From Stratiolaelaps scimitus (taxonomy: Eukaryota; Arthropoda; Arachnida; Mesostigmata; Laelapidae), in assembly GCA_019614645.1 (NCBI GenBank), contig JABWDB010000014.1, positions 2,480,001 through 2,544,000 of the forward strand: DNA of 64,000 bases. The letters are read 5' to 3'. Positions within the stretch are counted from its first letter, which is position 1. Every line of letters begins with the position of its first letter. Positions 23,601-33,915 of this stretch are shown piece by piece. A model generated the notes under the pieces. That model was not told the DNA's origin, made no database searches, and saw only the letters and a list, made by a program, of their open reading frames with translations. Made by a program: the position numbers and the translations under genes.

Positions 23601-26600
23601 TTCCAATTCAATACAAATACATTTGTAATCTACGTTTGTGTTCTATGTAAAGTGTATATAAATAAGAACATCTACAGCCAGCAACAAGAAAAGTATTTGA
23701 ACAGATACTGGCACAGGAAACAGGATGATGTAGCAACGCTACTACAAAATGTCGACCTGTACCCACATTCGTTAATATGAGCAATTGAGACTACCCAAAC
23801 CGGCGATTCTTCTTCGCAGACGGAGGATTTCAGCTTAATCAGCTGATTATACGTCGATCATGATTTCTCTGCAGAAAATACTATAGCAAACCTCCGATAT
23901 ATGCCCGCTCAACATTGATCATATATACTAGGACAAGTGGCCAGTCTCTTTGCAGGTGGGAGTCCGGCCATAGTTTCATACCACTCGCCTCATGATTTTA
24001 TTATATTTTTCAGCAGTTTTATATAATATTATAGTCTTTTTTTTATATTATACTTTATCATGGACTCATCTATCACTACGTATGCTTAGTCGCTGAATCC
24101 GTTTATCGTTAATGACGAGGTGGAGTTGAATGTAATTCACTATTATTATGATTATTATTATCTTCACGCAATGCTTCAGGTATCAAGACTGCTGGCACAG
24201 TTTGCTGGGAAGTGATTCAGTACGAAAAAACTAAACTAAATTGTCGTTGAGTTTAACTGCTCAACATGCCGCAGGCTGTCAATATCATCCTAGATTGAAA
24301 CGCTCACCCATAGGAGATTAGCCATTCAACTGTACACACTCGAGTTATTGTAGAACTAGATCCTAGCGTTCCGTGTATACTTGGATGGGCCTACATTAAG
24401 GTACTCACGGAGTAGGACAACATCCATGCAACTACCCCCAGGCTGGCAGGCCGACGGATTGGACCCAGAGGAGGTCTAAGCTGTAGCATTCTCTTAAAGA
24501 TTACACTCACTGTGTACGATGCGGGTACATAGATGCACGAGCTGGCCTCGGGTTGGGGGCAGTGAGTTAGCACTAATTAAAAATCACACGAATTTCTTAG
24601 TACTTACCAACTGCCAAGATCGGAGCTTAGCCAACATTCTCTTTTGGTGCCAAAACCAAGCATGTTTCGAGCTAAAGTATTACTAGCCGTTACTATTATA
24701 TTATTTATACCTATTATTATAAAATACAATATGCGAATATTTTGTACAATAATTTCACTTAAATAAATGTAAATCTATCGACAGCTGAAAAATAAAGCTG
24801 CTCATGGACAGAGTTTGCCTTTTTATTTATCATTTCTGAGCATTGGTAGCATCTGAACAGTGTAGTATACAATGTATTCCAAAGATGTGCTTGGGCGTCA
24901 TCTCAAAATACCATAAATGCGGATATAAACCATTAATTATTGTTCTAGGATAAATGCATGTCAATTTCTGTCTTCAAGCAGTAAGCTGACAGCCGACAGG
25001 CGATGTTATTTTAAACAACTGACAAACAGGCCAAAACCTACAATAACCAATTAACGACCTATATACCTGCTATACTTATGGGTGAAATTCCAGCTCTCAT
25101 GCTTATTCTTTCAAGTCAATTTATAACTTCTTCTTCAAACTGCACGATGCTTAACGGCATCGCACGCGATTGCGGTAATTAATTTGAAACATGGGCGTGA
25201 AAAGAAGTAATAATCAACACGCAGTCGAATCGACCGCGCAGATGCGAATTGAATACAACGCTTAGACCATTCGTGATCCAAACCACGCTAATGAACATAA
25301 CGGTATGGTAAATTGCAATACTGAAAAATGTACAGGGTACTCACGAAAGTCACGCCGTGCCAATGGCCACGCAATCCGCCATTGAAGCACGATACAAGTT
25401 GTGCAAAATGTTCAGCAAATAACCTGCAATATATGTGCAGACAATAACGATGATCCTTCTCTTGGTAGAAAAGGAAAAATAACAGAGGAAAGAGGGAGAG
25501 AGAGAGAGAGCTGGAAAACGCACGAATGACATGCGGTTCTCGATTTGATACGTTCCAGACGTAGCTGTAGTGTTTAACTCTCGTGGCCTCTATACATAAG
25601 GCCATCTGCGTATATGCGTACACACCCACGACGCATCTCAATGGCACTTACATCTATGCGAGTGCAAGGTTCCCAAGTTGTCTCTCGCTTAAGCACTTGA
25701 GCAACCGCAGAGGAAAAGCGCTTCAGTGACACAAGTGAGGTCGGCACGGCCGACTTCATATACACAGCCACACCCCGAGACACATAGCATGCCGTCTGTC
25801 TATCTGCAACTGGCTCGCTCGCCTTACAGAGACTGTTGCAGTAGCGGCGGCAAGCATTTCAGATCATTACAAGTGCAGGCGGAGCGCGCGGGCGCAGCAA
25901 GTCTGTTTGTCCGAACACGACTGGGCCATTTTAATGGCAGGGGCAAGCTTGTAATTGGCCGCCCGATGATGACGGGACGGAACGGGCGCACTGGTTCGTT
26001 CACTGTTCATAGCTGTCTGTATTCGTGGCCTGTTAGCTTACTGACGGCCCTGAAAGACGCTGCCTGTTTCTGAACTGAAAACTTTTGCACGGGCCATCTC
26101 CATCTCCTCCGACGCACCGCACCGGGGCCAGCCACCGCAACAGCTACCGCCATCCGCTGATACGCCTCTCTCTCTCTCTTTACCTCTCTGTATATCTGAC
26201 ACATGCTCGGCTTGCTCCCCCCGGACGGCTTAATTTCTTCTGCTTCGCATTCATACATACGTGTCGTGGGCGGCCAAGTCCTGAACTCCGGAACGCACCG
26301 ACGAACTACGAACGATGCGCCGTTTAGTAAAGCTGGTCGCACGGCGCTGCCTGGGAAGACCTTCAAAAGTTCAGGGCAGAGATGGAGGGCTCTATGACTT
26401 CTTTAATTTACATTGTTGGATGCTACTACGTACAAATCACATAATGATACCATACCATGGCCAAGGTGGATATTCACGGCTAGAGCTCGCTGTATATGAG
26501 CGAGACACAAGTATTACGATTCAAGTTCCTGTGAAACAGCCGACAGTGTTCTAATGTGTGTCATTCGCCCCAGACCATTGCAGACTCCTCCTCCGCCGAA

Positions 26601-27445
26601 CCGCTTTTCCGCAAATAAATACGAAACAGATTAGGTTAGGTCTGAGCGGAAGCAGCGGCTGTTTGTACTAGGCGACCGACAGAGTAAGTGAGTACCTGTT
26701 CTGAAAACCAGGCTCCCGGATCTCCTCCACGTATCCATATATACGAGCTAGTTATACAAATGGTAAATTACTTTGGGCAGAAGTTACCGCTTCCATTCAG
26801 CCATAGGCCATGGAAGCCATTTAGTCTCATGCTCGTATGTATACAATGTAGAATATTGTTGAACTGCCCTGCTCAAAGGTCTGATCATTCTGGGGATCAT
26901 CCCCGCACAAAGGGAATACAGCCAGTACTGGTCACGCGTCTGTGCAATGTGCACACAACGATGATGGGTGACCCCGGCTAGTATTTAGCATAACGGCGGT
27001 TGGCGCTAGCAGACAAAAGGGGCACGGGCATCGACTTTATGGAGGTAAATCTTACTGGTATAATAGCTTTCCGCAGTTAGCTTCTAAAGAGCTGTTAAAT
27101 GCGCAGATTTTGACGTGACGCGCTGTGAGGACTGTACAGCCTCTATCTAATAGCTTTGTGGAAACATGGGTTGAGAAGTTAGATGCACCGAAGTCACGTT
27201 TGCAAAATGTATTATTGCCTTTTTTTGTAATTTTAAGATATTTGTAGAAATAATCTCCTATCTAATTATATTAGAATGAATTTTTCAAGTTTATTTAGCC
27301 GAAGCATCGACTGCTTCTAGTGTTAGTTGGCTAACACTCATGAGATAGTGATGTATAATATGTTCTTGCGTCTGGTCCATGTTGTTCTGAAACGTCCGTC
27401 CCACACATTCACGGAGTGATAGCCAGATGTGTATCACCTTATTAA
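20641..27445. other. Long unassigned spacer
   Basis: Nearly 7 kb with no recognisable gene. Minor items are an AAT repeat near 21058-21080, a small GCG/CAG-rich patch near 21900-21950, GT-rich DNA near 22130-22240 with a TGTGTGTACACACA palindrome near 22134, the hairpin TAGGCCG-TAG-CGGCCTA near 22380-22396, AT-rich DNA at 24000-24060 and 24680-24780, a GA tract at 25489-25510, a CpG-richer patch near 25800-26390 and two TTAGG units near 26631. Confidence 0.4.
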
Positions 27446-27449
27446 GAAA

Positions 27450-27862
27450 AAGAAGTTTTCAGTATAAAATTAAAAAAGTTTTCAGTATATAGTTAAGAAA
27501 AGTTTTCAATATAAAATTAAAAAGTTTTCAATATAAAATTAAAAAGTTTTCAGTATAAAATTAAAAAGTTTTCAGTATAAAATTAAAATAGTTTTCAGTA
27601 TAAAATTAAAAAAGTTTTCAGTATAGAATAAAAAAAGGTTTTAGTATAACATTAGTAAATATTTTCAGTATAAAATTAAAAAGGTTTTAGTATAACATTA
27701 GTAAATATTTTCAGTATAAAATTAAAAAGGTTTTAGTATAAAAGTAAAAAAGTTTTCAGTATAAAATTAAAAAAGGTTTTAGTATAAAAGTAAAAAAGTT
27801 TTCAGTATAAAATTAAAAAAGGTTTTAGTATAAATTTTTAGTAAATAGAAGTGTTCAGTATG
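27450..27862. repeat. AT-rich minisatellite, about 23-bp unit, with dimeric higher-order units
   Basis: About 17-18 tandem units related to AGTTTTCAGTATAAAATTAA. The left half is mainly monomeric. From about 27636 the unit becomes a dimer of about 46 bases alternating a GGTTTTAGTATAA type with a TTTTCAGTATAAAATT type. One dimer version is repeated exactly twice, then another version is repeated twice. This staged pattern indicates successive rounds of unequal exchange or slippage. Confidence 0.92.
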
Positions 27863-28044
27863 TAGAATGAAGGTATAATATATACTTCACAAATCTTCCT
27901 CATTTCGTTGCCCTCTGATTGACCAAAGTCCAACTGCAGCTCGATGCTATCTACCATTGATCTAAATCAATTTGAATAGTTTCGGTATAATTCCAAAGAA
28001 AATCGAGACTCTCAATTTGTTGACGTTGTTGTAGTCTAAGAAAC

Positions 28045-28215
28045 GAAAAGTGAATTTTCCGGGTTGGCGCTCCGCCAACATTTCACGTCAACTATGGTAC
28101 AACTGCCTTCGGCATCACCTGACAAGATGAACTCCCTTAAATGCAAATGTGCGACGGTAGGTATCGAACCCGTGCGCCTACGTGTCTCATACATAGGTGT
28201 AGTACAGATATCTAA
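28045..28215 (-). mobile_element. tRNA-related SINE, family B, near full-length copy
   Basis: Read on the minus strand, a pol III B-box-like GGGTTCGATACC (28160-28171) is followed by GCACATTTGCATTTAAGG, then a body, GACGTGAAATGTTGG, and a terminal hairpin with an A/T-rich tail. The same order and several identical blocks occur in the plus-strand copy at 56.15-56.35 kb. The hairpin here is GTTGGCG-CTC-CGCCAAC at 28063-28079, a perfect 7-bp stem whose sequence differs from that of the other copies. The A box is not clear in this copy, and no target duplication was found. Confidence 0.7.
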
Positions 28216-28262
28216 TATGTATACCAATCGACATCTTTATTAAGTGGGCTTCCTCCATTTGA
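28216..28262. other. Short spacer
   Basis: Nothing recognised between the SINE and the GC-rich island. Confidence 0.4.
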
Positions 28263-29560
28263 ATGGGACGATCACTCGCTACTACAATGAGCCTCGCCCC
28301 CTGCGAACTTCACAGTCCTCGTAGCGGACGCTTGTTGCTTTCCCCCAGGCTGCAGTTAATTCCACGTGTTTTCGCTGTATCAGTGGATCATTGCCGTTGT
28401 AAGCGGACCTATTCACACGAGCTTCTACCTCGAAGTGAAACTCCATTTGTACATTCGACGAGTACCGCCACTGCACGTCCATGCGCGGATTCGTTGTGGC
28501 CGGATCGGCGAGACGCCCCCGACGGAGTCTGTCTCGCACACGACACAGACTCCGTCCACCCGATCGCCGCTCCCATACTACAACGACTGCTACTATCAGC
28601 AACACAGCTACTGCGTTGTTGTTGTTGTTGTTGTTGCTGCTGCCGTCGCTGTTCTCGTCGTCCTCCTACGAGACGACTACAATCTATCGCTCCCGTCCAA
28701 ACGCCCACGCGTCACTAACGCTCTGTTGTAGCGATGGCGGCAGTGGCCGCCAATCACCGCTGCCGGCGCTGGCCACGGACGGTAGAGGTTGCGGTTTGTT
28801 GGCGAACTTGGTGGTGGTGGCGGTGGTTGATTGGGAGCCGTAGTGGAAGTCTTGCGGGTGAGTCGCGGCCGACGGGCGGGACTAAAACGAGGGCAATGTA
28901 CAGTGGTGGCAATCGTACTACCTAGCAGCAGCAGCAGCAGTAGTAGTGCCACTACTGCTGCTACTATTACTACTACTGGTAGCAGTAGCAGCAGCAGCAG
29001 AGGTAGAGGCCGTTGCATTGCCCCCGCCCCCGTCCAGGTCACAGCTCAGGCTACATTCACCGTCGTTGCCACGGCGGCCGGCGTCCGGCGCCGACTACCG
29101 CCCTCCGCTGCAGCCAACACCAGCGCCACTACGGCCAGCCAACGAAGCGGCCCGTATCAATTTGAATAGTTCATCAGGAAAAGGAAATTACATTTCCATT
29201 AATTACCACAGCCTCCTCGTGCTCCTCCTCCTCCTGCTGCTGCTGCTCCTTCTTCCCATTTTCGTCCTGCCTGGCTGCCTGTCCGAACGCCCGTTTGTCT
29301 GTTCGTCCGCTTCGTCCCGGAGTTCGCGAGACCCATGGACCATTCCCCGCGGACCCCCGGGGTCCCAACTCCGGCGGACTCACTCATTCACTCACCCCTG
29401 CCTGCTCCAGCTTGCTGCTACTGCTGCTTCTTGTTCAGCTGCCGCTGCTGCCGTCTCTGCGTCAGAACGAGACACGGCCGGGGGACGTCCTGGGACAAGA
29501 CATGGGGGCCAATGAGTTCTTACATTGGCCTGCCTCGATGTGAGCGCCGCGTCGTGTTCA
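28263..29560. other. GC-rich island dense in CAG/CTG and GTT triplets
   Basis: CpG-rich, with (GTT)n at 28615-28636, CAG/TAG/ACT triplets at 28924-29000, CTC/CTG runs near 29219-29255 and GCT repeats near 29410-29450. Open frames to 189 codons lie on both strands. The CAG and ACT triplets at about 28932-28962 can fold into an imperfect 13-bp hairpin. No conserved domain is visible. It may belong to the 5' region of a gene, but no splice-supported exon can be defined. Confidence 0.5.
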
Positions 29561-30080
29561 TCCGAGAGTTGCGTAGAGGCAAAGGTACAAGTGAAGCTGG
29601 CGGGCTGGTTAGATGGCCGGCTTACTTGTGGGGCAGGCATACACGCACATACGAATGGGCACACCAGCATTCACTGATAGTGTACGCTTACGCACACCAG
29701 AGTACCAGAACCTCCTGTGGACTGAGAGCAAAATCAAATCGACGGCCGAACCTGGATATCCACGTTGCATGTAAGTCCATGAAGTGGTTATCGGCAAAAA
29801 CCACAGACGTCTTCAGGACGCTACTCGTAAAGTCGTACTCGTGAATTCCAGCCACGTCAGATCATGTCGGGTAGGGATGGCGGCACGGGCGAGGTAGATG
29901 CATTCAATCCAGTGGACTCTTTGCGCGCATATGAATGTTTGTATTGGACACAGGTGTCCTAGTTTGTCGTAAAAAAAAAGAAGAAATTTATACGCATGTG
30001 ATCTCGAAACGCAGAGAGACCTTGCCGGGTGGAAGTTATATGGTTCGATACAATTCAGCTTCGATTCCTTTAGTCAATAA
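29561..30080. other. Unassigned spacer
   Basis: No gene or repeat family recognised; an A run lies near 29970-29985. Confidence 0.4.
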
Positions 30081-30081
30081 T

Positions 30082-30199
30082 TTTTTTTTTTGAGCTGACC
30101 CTCAGTTGTTCCCCTATCTGACAGGCCTCAGCCATTAACCTTTATGTATTACTATGAGGACCTGTCGGGGCCACCTTTGCTTATTCTCTTCCTTACTCG
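30082..30199 (-). mobile_element. Short retroposon, family A, longer copy
   Basis: On the minus strand this matches the copy at 52315-52431 over nearly its whole length: AAAGGTGGCCCCGACAGGTC, CTCATAGTAATAC, GAGGCCTGTCAGATAGG, ACTGAGGGTCAGCTC and an 11-base A tail. The two copies also begin at about the same place, so about 117 bases may be the full unit. I see no clear target duplication; the flanks are TA-rich and ambiguous. Confidence 0.8.
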
Positions 30200-30344
30200 T
30201 ATAATAATATTATAGTTGTCATAGATAACAGCACCGTATAGCCATCGCAGCGTTTCAACGGAGTAGCAAATATGTTCTCGCGTGAACCTACACGAGGATT
30301 TTTCTTGGTTTTCTTATATTTTCATTAGTATTTTGTGTATTAAA

Positions 30345-30387
30345 GCACTATATAGTATCTTATTAAAAATAAGATGCTATATAGTGC
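30345..30387. repeat. Hairpin with 20-bp stem
   Basis: The left arm GCACTATATAGTATCTTA (30345-30362) and right arm TAAGATGCTATATAGTGC (30370-30387) pair along 18 positions, one of them G-U. Two further T-A pairs leave a 3-base loop. No copy of it was noticed elsewhere in the window. It could be a foldback element or a small-RNA precursor. The stem is short for an animal pre-miRNA and AT-rich. Confidence 0.65.
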
Positions 30388-30399
30388 GCTGAAGCTTCT

Positions 30400-33300
30400 C
30401 AATCCTTTTAACCTTCATGTGTCTACCTTTAGGAATATAGATCTAGGGGTTATTCTATATTATTTTATTCACATGACCGCCAAAAAACTGTTACAGCATG
30501 AACGAGTTTGATACATTGCTCGGTTTCGCCTTGTTGTCCAGGGGGGTGTCAAAATACGCAATTTTCGATGGTGTCAAAGATCATCTAATTAGTGGCTGGC
30601 AGCTTTGAGGTGATAATCAATCAGAGCGATGACCGTGTACTGATCGGTGACCGATTGCTGCTGGAAAAATGACCCATGACCTATGGATCGTACGCGTGAT
30701 CTGCCAGTGGCCACTTCGTTACCGCTCTACCGCTGCACCTCAACGGCATATCATGTGCAGAGCTATAACGCCATCAGCCATCATTCGTTGAAGTCTGCCA
30801 TGGTGTACCGCCGACAGTGAGGAGCCGAATATTCGCGAGTTACGCACCACCCAATGGCCCCAGTGACAAGATGGACTTCGTGGCGTCTACATCATCTAGC
30901 ACCAACCAATCACGCCTGTGCAGTCAAGCCTCGTGGTCTGACAATTCGGCCCCGGGACGACTCGGCCGCCAAGCACCCGAGTCGAGTACCAGCTAGATAC
31001 TAGCACCGGTGGAGCAGGGATCCCGCTCCCGTCACTGCTGCTGTATCCTACCATGTTCGTTTTCAAGCTTCGTCATTTCTCTATCTCTATGGGCATTGGC
31101 TGGCCCCTTCCCACCCATCGTCCGCGCAGTGACAGCAGCGGGCAGGCTGTGACGGATTCGTCACGTAGGACCATAGACGATGTAGGCTCGCACAGTAGCA
31201 GGCACATAAACTTTCGCGTTGAGGGCTGCCGCCCTTCTCGAATACCCTCGCTGCAGTACTTATTCGGATGCGGGCAGACAACGATTGCCGCCTGAAACTG
31301 CGAACGACCGCGTTCGTCACCGTACGACAGGTAGAGAGAGAAAGAGAGAGGAAGAGTCTACATACAGTGGTGGATTGTTGACGACATATCCCCAGACACG
31401 GGGCGGTCAGCAGAATTGAGCGGACAGGGTAGGGTAGGTCCCGCAGCATACATATATAAAGAGGGCTACTTTTCGCGTACCTGATCATCAACTTGAGTCC
31501 AAGTCCACTCGAGTCGGCTGCTGAATTGATGAAGACCTACAACCCAGACGACGATCAAGCCATCGCGCTGTAGTAGCCGATCTTTCTCGGTCAGCCTAAA
31601 AACGAGATAGCATTGGCAAAAGCGTATCTGCCGCCATTGATTGATGTGAAAGATAACTAGTGAGTGTACAAATCAATATACGAATCCTCTCAGCAACTGT
31701 CTTCGACGATTTGTTAACGGCTAAGATAGCAGCCGTAGAGAGTGCTTTGGTGTAATGTGTTGTCGGTTCAAAACAATGTTGTATTCAATGTCGAACATTG
31801 ATTATGATTGTGCGTCTTAAAATATGCTTAAAGTATACAATAATTAGTGAAGCAGTTGAGGACAAGGTGTCACGCCGAGGTCGTCATGGTCCCGATGCAG
31901 GCGATGACATAGCGTTTTCGCCTCACAGCGAGAGAAAGGCTCTGCAGGCTCTTTTCAGTTCAATTACTAATTACTTTCTGGATTTACTCATGCCTCTGAA
32001 ATATCTTAGTCGGAATGTTTTTTTTTAACCACGGATGTGCTAATTGTCTTCGAGTTGTATCTATCACATGGACCCAAAATAGGTTAAGTGGCGTAAGGGG
32101 TCGATCAACGGAACCCTATCCACATTGCAGACCGAACAGTCCACCTAAGGACAGGCTTTTGCCTTGCGGATCTTGCCCGCGAATCTTCAAAATCAATCCA
32201 GTTAATCAAACAACTGACGTGTTATATTTGTTATAGATAGAACCGTCCGCAGAACGGACAATATTTCTCGCGTGATCCTCGTACAATTAAGATCTGGTGA
32301 AAATGATTGCCACTCGACAGAAGCTAACGGACTGAGCACATAATGTGTCTCTTCTACATATTCATCGCGGTGGCTTGGACGGTGGCCAAGTCTCTGTATG
32401 TAAAAGTCGGACGCTCCAGGTCCGAGTCCCGAAACAATGGTGAGGACATACAAGAGAACTTAACTGCGTTGTAAAAATAGCGCAGTTTCGTTGATAAACC
32501 AAAATTTGTATTGTACTGTATCCCACTCCCGAAATGCCCGAATGAATGGATGGCTGAATAAATTGAATGTCTCAAACATCGAAACGACTGGACTGCGTAC
32601 AGATATGTAAAATAGGACAGCATCTCGACCATATATTTATTAAATAAAGTCATCATCGTCACCATCGCCTTGATAGCCATCGTCATCAACAGCATGATCA
32701 TCAACGCGGTGATTATTATTGCTAGGAAGAAATTAGCTATAATGAATATGTGTATACCATCTCCGCTCGGGGATGACAAGGACAGGTTACAAAGTTCGGT
32801 CGCAGCCATGGGCTCAGACGCCGGCCATGCTCTGCCAGCCAATGAGCCAAGCAGCGAAACTCGCTGCTTGGCAGTGAGGCCGAGAGATGGTCGGCGGGCA
32901 AATTAGTGAGTCTCAGTGACTTCGGCCGACTTAGCTAACTAAGTAAGCTACATTAGCCGGCAGCGGCGACGGTCGATATCACCAGCAAGCAGCCGTACGA
33001 AGACACGACGGTGGCCTGACAAACTCTCCGCAGTTTGGCCCGGGAGGCCCACAGGATATCAGGCTTGCTGTTCGACGCTCGTGCGAACGTGTCGCTCGTA
33101 CTTCCATTCGGCAGGAGTTCTCTCATAGCGTTGCATTATAGGGGCCACCCTTAACCACCACGCCCTGTTCTGCAGCTGGTGGAGCAGTAAGGAAACGATG
33201 GCCTCAACGCCGAACGGTTAACATGGTGATTTAACAGGAGAACAGATCGCCCCGGAGTCAGGTAATGGCCGTCGGCAATGGTTGACGCTTTCGTGAATGA

Positions 33301-33800
33301 AATGATTACCACCTCACCTCTTACTTAGCTGATACACCCCTTAACTGAGCTCAAAGTTGTCGCGTTCGCTTTGAAGTTAGATGTTGACGGGGAATGGTGA
33401 CACGCTGCTGTTGATGTTGTTACGCCAAGGTATGATCACGCCAGCAGTGGAGACTGACGGCGAGGCATGCTGCTCTTGACGTTCGGTGTATGTGTGTATT
33501 CGATAGCAGGAGGTCTCTATTGGCACTCCGACGTGCAAGCCACACATGAACTCGACCCTAAGCATATCAGTAGTATCTTTAGAATAGAGCATACATGCGC
33601 GGATACAATGAAATGAGTGAATTAGGTGAATGATGCATGTTGCGTTAAAAATACCTTATACATGTCTCGTTTACGGCTTTCCTATTACGGGGATCGCTGA
33701 GACGGATCCCCCGTTTCCTTCGTGACATACCTTCACTAGAGCTTAATCAGCAGTAAGTTGCTACCGAAAGACTGACCCAATTCGTGACAATATATATATA
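30400..33800. other. Unassigned spacer
   Basis: About 3.4 kb of mixed composition, with a CpG-richer patch at about 30900-31450 and a GA tract near 31332-31350. ATC/TCA-rich DNA lies near 32650-32720. One tRNA-like segment is listed separately. No gene recognised. Confidence 0.4.
32366..32431 (+). other. tRNA-like A-box/B-box segment
   Basis: A GGTCCGAGTCC box at 32419-32429 differs by one base from the pol III B box. An A-box-like TGGCTTGGACGG or TGGCCAAGTCTC lies 35-50 bases upstream. The T-stem and acceptor stem do not pair well, so this is more likely a tRNA-derived SINE head or tRNA pseudogene than a working tRNA. Confidence 0.3.
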
Positions 33801-33802
33801 TG

Positions 33803-33915
33803 TTTTTTTTTGAGAGGAGGACATTTTGGACGAACACCACGCCACCAGAAACATTCGAATCTCCATTAAAGTGGAGAAACGCCTCTACCTGCTAAAACCA
33901 TCCTATGCTGAGAGT
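33803..33915 (-). mobile_element. Short retroposon, family C, second copy
   Basis: Matches the element nested in the LINE at 16.75-16.88 kb. On the plus strand it starts with a 10-base T run, then GAGAGGAGGA, ACCACGCCACCAGAAAC, AATCTCC and CTACCTGCTAAAACCATCC, ending at GCTGAGAG as the first copy does. The shared end supports a fixed unit of about 115-130 bases. No target duplication is evident. Confidence 0.7.

Noticed and set aside
26631..26642. Two TTAGG units, the arthropod telomere motif
   Set aside because: Only two units (similar pair near 15503); far too short to be telomeric and expected by chance.
28946..29515. 189-codon plus-strand open frame
   Set aside because: Leu, Ser and Ala runs from CTG/CAG triplets; not supported as coding.
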